Below are positions 1-9,190 of a DNA stretch of 64,000 nucleotides, piece after piece; position 1 is the first letter of the stretch, and each line of letters begins with the position of its first letter. The stretch covers positions 1 through 64,000 of the forward strand of contig WNNJ02001606.1 in assembly GCA_012934845.2 (NCBI GenBank), written 5' to 3'. Source of the DNA: Pomphorhynchus laevis (Eukaryota; Acanthocephala; Palaeacanthocephala; Echinorhynchida; Pomphorhynchidae). The position numbers and the translations under genes were made by a program. The notes below the pieces were generated by a model. It was given only the letters and a program-made list of their open reading frames with translations. It had not been told where the DNA came from and searched no databases.

Positions 1-358
1 TATTAATTTAATTTTATCCATATATTTATATTTACTTGATGGTTTAATTTTTGTTAGATAGGCGTTATAATTATTATAACATATATATGTATATCTTTTT
101 CAGAATATAAGATTAATTAATTTTATTAACGCCTCTTTAATATCTACTAAATCTAGATTTGTATAAAGCGTACTAAAATCGTACGTATTTATATTCTGAA
201 AATTTATTCCTTTTGTGTGTTCTAAAAATTCTTTTGTAGAATTAATGCTGAAATAGTGTTTTATACCTGTAATTATTTCAATTACCTTACAATATTTTTT
301 GAAGTGTGCTTTAATTACTTTAACATTTTATTGATATAGACAGAAAGTGGTTTTAATG
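1..358 (-). mobile_element. Penelope-like element relic, family N (reverse transcriptase fragment)
   Basis: Read on the minus strand this AT-rich piece encodes YDFSTLYTNLDLVDIKEAL, the start of a Penelope-type reverse transcriptase palm (the D-[FV]-S-[TL]-[LY]-[YF]-T motif). It is clearly homologous, base by base, to the plus-strand sequence at about 29436-29790, so two diverged copies of one family lie in the window. It runs off the left edge, so its 3' part is unseen. Past the palm motif it contains stops. It is distinct in sequence from the PLEs at 6.3-9.2 kb and 13.9-15.3 kb. Confidence 0.6.
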
Positions 359-360
359 TA

Positions 361-760
361 CATATATATAAACGAGCGAAGTATAAACGAGTGAAGAATG
401 ACGGGGCAGCCAAACATTGCATAGAAAATGAAAACCATAAGATGGAAACGATAATTATTGAGGCAAATGCTCTTGACACGGCTAAGCGTAAACAAAGGGA
501 AATGTTTTGGATCGGACAACTCATGGCAGACCAACAATTAAATGCCGAGCACATATATCACTTGCCGTGAATATATGAGTTCCGAAATTGGGTTATTTAT
601 ATTTCTCTCTGTTAGTTGCATTGAACAATTTGATTTTCATTACTATTTTTTTGTGCTAATCAGAACTGTAAATTTTTGTAGATGTACTGAAGAAGGGCAG
701 TTAGCCCGAAAGCTTTACAAGAAATTGCTCTTGGTCTTCATTTCCTGTTTTTTTTATCTA
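361..760 (+). mobile_element. Penelope-like element relic: C-terminal GIY-YIG region and 3' end
   Basis: Positions 367-580 read as the C-terminal part of a Penelope GIY-YIG endonuclease: a KHCIENENHKMETIIIEANA stretch, then REMFWIGQLMADQQLN. This matches the H..N..H / E..WI..L pattern of the complete domain at 8680-8990. A related fragment lies at 17067-17265. A hammerhead-like 3' terminal motif follows at 683-719. The catalytic N-terminal half of the nuclease is missing. Confidence 0.6.
683..719 (+). ncRNA. Type I hammerhead-like ribozyme at a PLE end
   Basis: The order is the normal one: stem I strand TGTA (683-686), CTGAAGA (687-693), a hairpin with GGGC/GCCC arms (695-698 and 704-707), GAAA (708-711), a minimal stem III, then TT and the stem I strand TACA (716-719). 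The A at 694 is unpaired. Very short stem III hammerheads in PLE terminal repeats are known, and some are thought to work as dimers. Activity here is not certain. Confidence 0.5.
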
Positions 761-822
761 CTTACGGCAATTATTACTAATGTATCATTCAATGGATGAT
801 CCGGGACAGTGTCAGTTTTCCG

Positions 823-825
<3 letters not shown>

Positions 826-891
<66 letters not shown>
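826..891. repeat. (TA)n microsatellite, left border of ribozyme array B
   Basis: Uninterrupted TA dinucleotide tract. It starts within flanking DNA and ends exactly where the minus-strand family B unit reads ATTATA at its 3' side. The other border of the same array is the (TA)n at 1577-1675. Confidence 0.95.
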
Positions 892-893
<2 letters not shown>

Positions 894-1396
894 GTAATGC
901 ACGAATGTGCTGAGTAGACAACGGTCCAGGATTTCTTACGAAATACGGCATTTATAATAATGATGTTGCTTGATAGACTGGACTTCGATTCACGACTTTC
1001 AGTCACCATGTCACTTCTAGACGACCACTTCAGCATCGAAATGATGAGTACCCGGCAACACTCATCAGTAGAATGAGGTACACACTGGTCGTTTCGGTTG
1101 CCTGTGTGACATTGTGAATAAAGGCGTTTCCGACACTTTGCTTAATTGTCTGAGGCTTTCGCTCTTAACCAGATCGAATTGCTGTGCGGACCATCCTTAA
1201 ACACTAGGCAGAGGTTGTTGCTGAATTGTCGCTGCACTCGTTGGATCCTAAATGGATACGGCAGGTATAATAGTAATGCACGAATGTGCTGAGTAGACAA
1301 CGGTCCAGGATTTCTTACGAAATACGGCATTTATAATAAATGGTGTTGCTTGATAGACTGGACTTCGATTCACGACTTTCAGTCACCATGTCATTC
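892..1396 (-). repeat. Family B ribozyme-bearing unit, about 1.3 tandem units
   Basis: On the minus strand the block starts at 1396 with TAGAATGACATGG, the sequence expected just after ribozyme self-cleavage. It then runs through one whole unit and continues into a second until the (TA)n. The stretch 888-1013 repeats 1266-1393 with a period of about 380 bp. A short frame inside (minus 1330-1142) ends in FKDGPHSNSIWLRAKASDN. The family C unit has a similar frame ending (VYDGLHCKLLNLRANATNN), so the units share ancestry outside the ribozyme. No known protein is recognised. Confidence 0.7.
1004..1116 (-). ncRNA. Non-circularly permuted hammerhead-like ribozyme, family B copy 1
   Basis: Minus-strand order: outer helix P0 arm (1116-1106), GGCAAC+C+GAAA+CGACCA, GTACC, TTCTA+CTGATGA+GT+GTTGCC, GGTAC, a 20-nt insert, TGGTCGT+C, TAGAA, then the P0' arm (1014-1004). 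Stem II is GGCAAC/GTTGCC, stem III is ACGACCA/TGGTCGT plus GTACC/GGTAC, and stem I is TTCTA/TAGAA. All conserved hammerhead core bases are present. Predicted cleavage lies between 1020 and 1019. The piece carrying CTGATGA lies between the two stem III strands instead of before the GAAA strand. Confidence 0.75.
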
Positions 1397-1576
1397 TAAG
1401 TGTCGGAAACGCCTTTATTCACAATGTCACACAGGCAACCGAAACGACCAGTGTGTACCTCATTCTACTGATGAGTGTTGCCGGGTACTCATCATTTCGA
1501 TGCTGAAGTGGTCGTCTAGAAGTGACATGGTGACTGAAAGTCGTGAATCGAAGTCCAGTCTATCAAGCAACACCAT
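1397..1576 (+). repeat. Family B ribozyme-bearing unit, inverted 3' fragment
   Basis: A plus-strand copy of the 3' half of the family B unit, near-identical to the minus-strand block to its left. The two are fused head to head at 1396/1397. It starts at GTGTCGGAAACGCC, runs through a whole ribozyme and stops at ATTATTATA, where a (TA)n begins 60 nt after the predicted cleavage site. Confidence 0.7.
1420..1532 (+). ncRNA. Non-circularly permuted hammerhead-like ribozyme, family B copy 2
   Basis: P0 arm CACAATGTCAC 1420-1430; stem II' GGCAAC 1434-1439; C 1440; GAAA 1441-1444; stem III ACGACCA 1444-1450 and GTACC 1455-1459; linker TCA; stem I TTCTA 1463-1467; CTGATGA 1468-1474; stem II GTTGCC 1477-1482; GGTAC 1484-1488; insert 1489-1508 that can form a small hairpin; TGGTCGT 1509-1515; C17 at 1516; stem I' TAGAA 1517-1521; P0' GTGACATGGTG 1522-1532. 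P0 pairs at 10 of 11 positions. Predicted cleavage is after 1516. Confidence 0.75.
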
Positions 1577-1673
<97 letters not shown>

Positions 1674-1675
1674 AT
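1577..1675. repeat. (TA)n microsatellite, right border of ribozyme array B
   Basis: TA tract with one interruption near 1661-1663. On its right it merges with the ATATATATG found near the 3' end of the PLE that starts at 1676 (minus), so it joins two different elements. Confidence 0.95.
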
Positions 1676-2137
1676 GAAATTTTATATTTGAACACTGGAA
1701 AAAGAAGAAATATTTATTATTCAATAAAATGCCTTTCTCGGCAATTGTTTAAAAGAACTGTTCAGTACTCATGCGTTTTATATTTGCGGTCAATGACATC
1801 TGTGAAATGTGTTCGGTGCGCTATCACCTATTAATTGTGCTATCCAACGCTGTTCGTTGTTTTTTCTTTCATTTACCGTTTTGAAACATCCACACAAAAT
1901 TGTGACATTCATAGCATGATTGTGGTGTTCTATTTGATGGTTTGCCTCGCCATTACGACCAATATGCTTTGACTTTATTTCGGCTCGTCTTCCGTTCATA
2001 CGAACGTTTAGCTGATTTGATGTTTCACCAACATATTGTTGATCGCACTGCATACAATGGCAAAGGTACACAACGTTTTTGGACTTGCATGTGTGGTTGC
2101 CACTCACTAAGTACTTCATTATGGTGCGTATGAAATA
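1676..2137 (-). mobile_element. Penelope-like element, family A, 3' part (split by LINE-J copy A)
   Basis: Minus-strand copy of the same PLE family as 6257-9190. It carries the GIY-YIG endonuclease end and the 3' terminal region (a degraded version of the ribozyme segment lies near 1725-1770). It is interrupted at 2137 by LINE-J copy A and resumes at 6059. The PLE sequence on both sides of the LINE is collinear with 8560-8760. Confidence 0.8.
1790..2119 (-). pseudogene. GIY-YIG endonuclease domain of a Penelope-like element
   Basis: About 109 residues starting MKYLVSGNHTCKSKNVVYLC. It shows the PLE-type cysteine pattern before and within the domain (C-K...C.C..C), the GIY-YIG core as VVYLCHCMQC...QYVGET, the conserved N..L..R, and the later E..WI..L and H..N..H positions. 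In PLEs this nuclease nicks the target for reverse transcription. The frame is open here but is only the last part of the original polyprotein. Confidence 0.75.
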
Positions 2138-5100
2138 AATAAATAAAGACTTTATTAAATACATTAAAATATAGCATGCAAGAATAAAAAAGGTAGGTCA
2201 TAACCAACTCAGATAAAAAATGACAGAATTTTCCTTCGTTTTTTTCATCTTCCCTTTCTCTTTCAGGGCCTCAGGTCCAGAAGGATCTAAGCCCCCAACC
2301 GATCCAACACGCCGCTTTCCGACTAAACTACCCGTGGTCTCTCACCCCCCACTGAAGAGTCCAATCTGTGCGGACTATGCTGGGTAAACGAGAGACGAGG
2401 AGCTTAAGAAACCTTAGCCTTTGCTCTGGGGGACGTCCTTTTGAGAAGAAGACTAATCCCCAGATAGCTCAAACAGGCCCAAAGGCGCACCTGGGCTTTC
2501 CCTTTCAATGACAGATGCTGAGCCCGCTTCATGTCCTACCTAGCTTTCTTCAGGATACGTTTGAGTCTATCCAGGTCAGATTTCGCCGACTAGTTCACCG
2601 TGACAGTGAATCCCAGGTATTTTACTCGATTTTTGAAGGTGGGGAGTGGTTTAGAGGCAAATATGGAGGAGAGCGCAGAGAGTGCTAATCTCTTAAGTTT
2701 TTGCTTTGTAGCAGGGGTGCTATGAAAGACAACCACCTGCGATTTAGCGGTGTTTAAAAAATATTGGATATAGGTAACTGATCTTTTAATCTTAAAAAGA
2801 AACGGCTGATGTCAGAGACTACGTCTTTACACCTGTGTCCAGTGAACAGGGCTGCGATGTCATCAGCGTACACCACAAGACGTTGTTCGCGTTTAAATAT
2901 TTTGAATAGTTTAATAGAGGCAGCAAGATACAACAAAGGAGAAAGTGGGGATCCTTGAGGCACACCCGTAATAGGGTAGAACTGACGCGCAACAGGGTCG
3001 CCTTCATAATAAAATCGCTTGGTGTACAGTAGGATCTCCACTCTGTTCACAATTCTCGCAGGCATCCCGAGGGACCTGAGAGAAGAGATCACAAAGGGAA
3101 TGGAGATGCGGTCAAATGCAGCAGATAAGTCAAGTAAAACAGCCACAACTAGACGACGGCTTTTAACCCGACAAAACTGCTTCACTTCACCAACTGCTGA
3201 ATGGACCGAGCGACCTTTGACAAACCCATGAAAACCTCGAGGGATCAAATTACGCCTACTTAAATGGTCGCGGATTTTACTCGCAAGCGCTTTTTCGTAA
3301 ATCGACACGATGGCATTTTGAATCAAAATGGGTCGCAGATCTTTAGGGCAAGAGCAGGATTTTTTCTTAGGAATAAAAACACGCTTACTAATATTGATGC
3401 CTGCTACATCGGATGGGGAGGCTAAAAGCATTGTGACGGCCACCTCTCTTCTCTGATCAGCTGTCAAAAGCTGACAGACCCGAGAAGAAAGTGGAACGAC
3501 GGATTTGGAGATGCCCGGGAGTGGACCCTAGGAGTTAAGGATATCCGTAACAGATAGATCCCTACTCCTGAAGTTACACCAAGGCGGGATTGGTTGACGT
3601 GATAGAGTGGCTTCATAGTTGTGTAGGACTAGTGACTCTTCCAAAATTTTATCAAGGCCAACATTCCCTATCCAACCCAATGATCTATCCTCCCTGCAAA
3701 CAAACTTCTCTCTTGAAAATCTTCCAAAAGGAAGACTGAGAAGGATTAAAGCGAGCAATACTCGTCCTATCCCTACTCAGCTGGAACCTATATCTAGTAC
3801 TCTAGTATTCATTCGAAAGAGCCTGTCTGGCGGAAACAGAGAGATTAGGGAGGTTAAGCAATTTCGCTTGGACCTTGAGTTTCGTCGGAGTAGGATTGTA
3901 TATACAACCTTTATAAGTAGTCGATAAAATCCCGATAAAATCGCTTGCGAAAAGAGGTAGGTATTAAATTCGGTCAAACTTTCATTTCCTATTCTGGGAA
4001 AGAGTTGGATAGCCGCTTGAAAGAGCGATACTCTGATCGGATAAAAGTGAAACCTCCTTCTCAGCAACGTATCCTCCTCTATCCTCCAACGAATGAGGTC
4101 ATGAGAGGTGGTCAACTGTTGACGCGACTGCTCCGTGCAGAGGGGTCTAAGTAACCACCTCGAGTGAAGCAGTAAAATGTCGAGGATTGAATTTGTTGAT
4201 GTGCAATAAAAAGTGGAGGACGGTGGTTTGTGAATAAAGTAATCGTTCCTGGCTCTGCGAAGTGATGCGTTGATCCAACGACCAGTTCTGTCATTGAAGT
4301 CCCCTAGTATCATGTCATAGCCGCTGTCGATAATACCATCCAGGAGGTCACGATTCTTGTGGATCTCCCCTGGACGAATGTAAACATTGGCTAGACTGAG
4401 GCGTTTACCGTTCTTACTGAGTGAAACTACTAAACAAGAAAGGGCTGGACATGAGTAGTTTAATAGGAGGGAGGACCTTAAGGAGCACTTAACTAAGGTC
4501 AAAAGTCCTTGAGATGAAGAGGAGTGAGGTGGGATTATGTACGGAGTATAGTGGGAACATATATACTTTGGGATAAATCGAGTAATGTCCTGGGGGAGAC
4601 GGATAGACCACGTCTCCTGAAGAACTATAACATCTGCATCTCTACCAGATATAAGTCTAAGGGCGGAAGCACTTCTCGAGTTCCACTGAAGGATATTCAG
4701 TGAAAAAGGCTCACGAGTACTCTGCATTGTGATGGATTAGTTGAATGATGGATTGCCTACCTAGACAAAGCTAGGTGCAGGAAGGTTGCCCTTCCCACCA
4801 CTAGCCCCTCCAAGGAAGGTACTTGCCCCTTGGCAGTATCTTCATTTCCCCTATTAGTCTTCTTTTGGATTAGCTTCCCAATCTTAAGCGGGGGACGGCA
4901 TGGGCTGAATCCCCTCTCTTTTTCGACTCCGGAACCGAGGAAACAGGAAGCACAGGATTAGTCCCGATAACAGTTAGGATAGAGCGTACTAATTCCTCCA
5001 TCTGCCGAAGAGCATTCGAAGTCTTTAGGTCGATAATCCGTAGAATGTCAGCGTCATCCTTACGTGGAGCTGCAGCGACTGCGAATGACTTGGCTGGATT

Positions 5101-6058
5101 GGGCGGTTTTAGCAAGAACAACTTTCTATATTCTTTGAATAGAGAGAGCATATCCTGCTCCAAGCAGGATGACACCCCCGGCAATTCGAGCAGGAAAGGG
5201 GGGCCTCGCAGCGATCGGTAGTTGTAAGAGAAGGACAGCTGGTGGAGCTACAGACCCCACACGAAGGGTCCCACTGCAGCTGGAGGCCCAGTGTCCCCAT
5301 TTGTAACACCGGCCGCAGTCGGGATAGGTTAGATCATCTCTCTGTAATCGTGAATTTAATATTGAAACCCATAAAGGGATTCGACGCAGAATTAGACAAG
5401 GACTCAGCAATATTTACGGGAACATTGCAAAAGCCAACCGGGATAGGGTTCCCGTCCCTACCATGGATTGGGTAGGTTCTTTTATTTAGCCATAAAAGAA
5501 CGTATATATTTTGGTTAAAGAACGTATAAAAGAACGTATATATTTTGGTTCTTTTATTTAGCCATAAAAGAACGTATATATTCTTCCATTGAACAGGGAA
5601 GATTTGAAACTTTCAGTGAGGCCAGGATAGGCTTGGATGAGATTTCACCATATTCAGCTAAATTGGCGGAGAAGTACTCCATGTAGTTTGCGGCGAGGTC
5701 ATTCGAGACAAAAGAGATCTTCACCTCCGCAGGGTGTAACCTAACAGAGTTAAATAGAACCCTGTTCTGAAACTGTTTGGTGAAGGATCTCAAAAATTTG
5801 TTGTAGAGATCGTGTTTTTCAATCGGTTTCTTAACTTTAATGATCAGCAAATTCTCTAATTTAGGAATGGGGGAAGCACCTCCCTATTACCTTAGACTAT
5901 AGAAAAATTACTAACCTTGTTACTTGGATCCGTAGTTAGATTTACCTTTAATTTGTCTTTTTTTTGTAGGATTATCGTTGATTTTTGAATGATTTTTGCT
6001 GCTATCGTTTGATAGCTCCGAAGTTACTTGTACTCTACACATATTTTCGTTGTTTTTT
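2138..6058 (-). mobile_element. Non-LTR retrotransposon LINE-J, copy A (full length, decayed)
   Basis: An insertion into a PLE with a probable 8-bp target duplication TATGAAAT (about 2138-2145 and 6062-6069). ORF1 remnants at 5850-4870 have three CCHC zinc knuckles (for example C..C.KWGHWASSC). ORF2 remnants: an apurinic-type endonuclease at 4727-3777 (NILQWNS, GDFNDR, SILDILL) and reverse transcriptase at 3467-2754 (LDLSAAFDRI, GVPQGSPLSP, YADD). The 3' end is AATAAAG followed by TTTA repeats. Frames are broken by stops and frameshifts. A short local duplication containing AAAAGAACGTATATATT occurs at about 5480-5580. The family looks like the Jockey/I/R1 group; the exact clade is unresolved. 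Confidence 0.85.
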
Positions 6059-6256
6059 GCTTATGAAATGATTTGTGTTATTCATACTTAAACAACATTT
6101 GCACCGTTTATCATTACATTGAGCGTTAGTACCTGGTTCAGATTTCTTTGTATTAATAATAAAGATTTTATTAATATGTCTTTGTATTTAATAATCTTCG
6201 TAGATTATATGTGGTGTGAAATCCGATTCTCGGACGTGGAATATCCACTGTTCAGT
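6059..6256 (-). mobile_element. Penelope-like element, family A, continuation after LINE-J copy A
   Basis: Collinear with the reverse complement of about 8515-8660 and continuing the PLE broken at 2137. It ends near 6256 in ATATCCAC, where sequence of the opposite orientation begins (GCGCACTGAACACATTTCACAG). So this PLE and the next one meet head to head. Confidence 0.7.
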
Positions 6257-6353
6257 GCGCTATCATTAATGTGTGAAAGCGCACTGAACACATTTCACAG
6301 ATGTCATTGACCGTAAATATAAAAACGCATGAGTACTAAACAGTTTTTTAAAC

Positions 6354-6390
6354 AATTGCTGAGGAAAGCATTTTGCCGAAAGCTTCAATT
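6354..6390 (+). ncRNA. Type I hammerhead ribozyme with minimal stem III in the PLE-A upstream terminal repeat
   Basis: AATTG (6354-6358), CTGAGGA (6359-6365), a stem-loop with GCA/TGC, GAAA (6378-6381), GC, TT (6384-6385) and CAATT (6386-6390). Stem I is 5 bp, and the core matches CUGANGA...GAAA...UH in conventional order. This is the arrangement known from PLE terminal repeats. It is a useful control for the permuted motifs elsewhere in the window. Confidence 0.65.
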
Positions 6391-9050
6391 AATTGAATAA
6401 TAAATATTTCTTCTTTTTTCGGTATTCAAATATAAAATTTCAATATATATGAAAGCGTCCCATATCAGATCCCGGCGACAGTGCTCTCTATTCACTGACT
6501 ATGTTGAAAACATCCCTGCGAGGAACCTGTACTTAATAAGAAGATCAAAAACACTTGCTCATGCTCAATATTTACGTTTCTGTCTAAACAATCACATTTC
6601 AACTAACGGACTTAGGATCAAAAAATCTATGCAAGTAAACTTTAGGCTCATTAACAATGCTAGTGCTTTGAGGTATTTTAATCGTTAGAACAAAGTTCTA
6701 GAGAACACTGAATATCAATTAACCAAAATTTTATGGCAATTTTACTCAACTGCTGTTAACCTCTCTCTTGGAAGCGTTGATCCGACTATATATGAAACAC
6801 TAATTAAATCAAAATGCCGCAAACTTAGTCATCTAACCAACAGATATGTCCATTCTGACGAACTCTTTTGATTGGAAGTTAATTCCAATCGACGATTTAG
6901 AAGTTGTCGACTACAGGCAACTACGTGCACCGATGTGAAGAATGTGGAAAATATCTCAAAGACTGTCTTAAATGGGAACCAAATAAAACTTCTGTCTTTG
7001 GGAATGACATTCGCCCCTATGCCACGGGAGTTTGAGTGGCTTAAACTAATTGACAGTTTACGATATATGTCCAGTATGATATTTAAAAATAAAGACATTC
7101 CAGTCGTTCTTGAAGGTAAAAGTCAATCATTGAGTAATTCATGGATTCAAAAATATGTTAATATGGCTCCAAATTACCATAATGAAGAAAATTTAAGCAA
7201 AGCTTACAAATCGGCTATCGATGAGCTTCGACAAAAGGGCGAGATTATAATACTCCCTGCCAATAAGGGCAGTAAAACTGTAGTACTGGACAAGCAAGAC
7301 TATATCAATGAAGACTTACGTCAATTACAAACGGTTTCGTATAGTGAAATAACTCCGGATGATTTTAATAGTATGACAGACACTTTCGCTTCGAAGATAA
7401 GAGAGCTTGTTCATGATGATGAAGTAGCTAAGTCTCTTACTGTTGCAAATCTGGTACCTGGACAATTATATCTTCTACCCAAAATTCACTAACAAATTAC
7501 ACCTTGTCCAGGGAGACTAATTATGGTAAATTGTGGTACAATGTTCGAGAAAGCATCACGTTATCTTCACAAGAAGTTATATCCAATATTGTCGAATCGT
7601 CCTTCTTTCCTATCCAGTACTGATGACTTTTTGCGGAAATATGAGACTGTCAGGACGAAGTTAGGGCATAACATTATCTGATGTACATTGGATATAGAAT
7701 CATTATTCACATCTATCAAGCATGAAAACGTTATTAAAGCAATACATTAACATCTAACTAACTACGGGTTACCAGAAAATGATGTCATTAACCTAAAATC
7801 TCTACTTGAAGCAGTCTTAAATTAAAGGTACTCCCGTTGGACCGTCGGTCCAACTGGGTACCCCAGTTGGACCGACGTACGCAGGACTTTATGTATCGAC
7901 AATCGAGGAAAGATACATTGCCAAATGTAAGTATAAGCCTACCATATGGATCTGCTATGTGGACGACATATTTTGTGTCTGGGACTACGGTCGTGTGCGC
8001 CTTAATCAATTTGTGAATGTCCTCAATTCGGAATCTGAGTTAACTTTCACATGTGACAAACAACAAGACAATAACGAAATTCAGTTTTTGGATGTGATAC
8101 TTAATAAAAATAATAAAACACAATGGGAAACTACTGTACATCGCAAATTCAAAGAGACAAGATCTCTAATACATGCAAGCAGCGCCCATCATCCAAAAAA
8201 TTAAACACAATTTAATTTGAAATGAGGCAATAAGAGCTAAGAAAATATGCTCAAATTCGATCTTATTCGAGAAATGCTTGCAACAATTATCAGCAGAATT
8301 TGTCGAACGTGGTTATAAAACGAAAGTCATAAACCGACAATTCCGAGAAGTCAGAATGATGAATAGAGACGAGCTTTTGAAGGGCCGTAATAAAGACAAT
8401 AAAGATAGTGACAGTGTTTTCAACTTGATATTTGATTATCATCCGGCATTGATGGGGATACAATCGGACGTGGATCATGCATATGCGTTTTTGAGCCTAG
8501 CATCAAATGTGGATATTCCACGTCCGAGAATCGGATTTCACACCACATATAATCTACGAAGATTATTAAATACAAAGAAATCTGAACCTGGTAATAAGGC
8601 TCAATGTAATGATAAACGGTGCAAATGTTGTTCAAGTATGAATAACACAAATCATTTCACAAGCACCATAACAGGAATGAAGTACTTAGTGAGTGGCAAC
8701 CACACATGCAAGTCCAAAAACGTTGTGTACCTTTGCCATTGTATGCAGTGCGATCAATAATATGTTGATGAAACATCAAATCAGCTAAACGTTCGTATGA
8801 ACGGAGACGAGCCGATATAAAGTCAAAGCATATTGGTCGTGATGGCGAGGCAAACCATCAAATAGAAAACCATGATCATGCTATGAATGTCACAATTTTG
8901 CGTGGAGGTTTTAAAACGGTAAATGAAAGAAAAACAACGAACAGCGTTGGATAGCACAATTAATAGGTGATAGCGCACTGAACACAATTCACAGAATTCA
9001 TTTACTGTAAATACAAAAACCGCATGAGTACTGAACAGTTTTTTAAACAA

Positions 9051-9086
9051 TTGCTGAGAAAAGCATTTTGCCAAAGCTTCAATTAA
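9051..9086 (+). ncRNA. Degenerate hammerhead in the PLE-A downstream terminal repeat
   Basis: Counterpart of 6354-6390. The stem I strands AATTG and CAATT are kept. The core reads CTGAGAA, and the GAAA box has lost its G (GCCAAAG), so it should be inactive. It shows the ribozyme is part of both terminal repeats. Confidence 0.6.
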
Positions 9087-9190
9087 TTGAATAATAAATA
9101 TTTCTTCTTTTTCCAGTGTTCAAATATAAAATTTCAATATATATGAAAGCGTCTCATAGCGGATCCCCGAGACAGTGCTCTCTATTCACT

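Larger units (their letters stand above)
6257..9190 (+). mobile_element. Penelope-like element, family A, nearly complete but decayed
   Basis: A roughly 220-bp terminal segment at about 6276-6500 recurs at about 8968-9190, as expected of PLE pseudo-LTRs. Between them are: an N-terminal region; reverse transcriptase at about 6872-8204 (ILPANKGSKTVVLDKQDY, LYLLPKIH, LDIESLFTSI, WICYVDDIF, IQFLDVILN); a linker; and a GIY-YIG endonuclease at about 8680-8990 (NVVYLCHCMQCDQ). The order RT then GIY-YIG is diagnostic for endonuclease-bearing PLEs. The coding region is broken many times, so the element is inactive. Confidence 0.85.

Noticed and set aside
754-1036. Open frames of alternating Tyr-Ile (YIYIYI) over the TA tracts, also at 1577-1675, 15416-15515 and 16731-16837
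   Set aside because: They are translations of (TA)n microsatellites, not proteins.
1004-1532. Ordinary circularly permuted (type I, II or III) hammerhead for the array motifs
   Set aside because: Tested all three circular permutations on both strands. The CTGANGA strand always falls between the two stem III strands, so none fits one unit. Across tandem units, a type I fold would need a loop of about 300 nt and leaves a complete CTGATGA strand unused.
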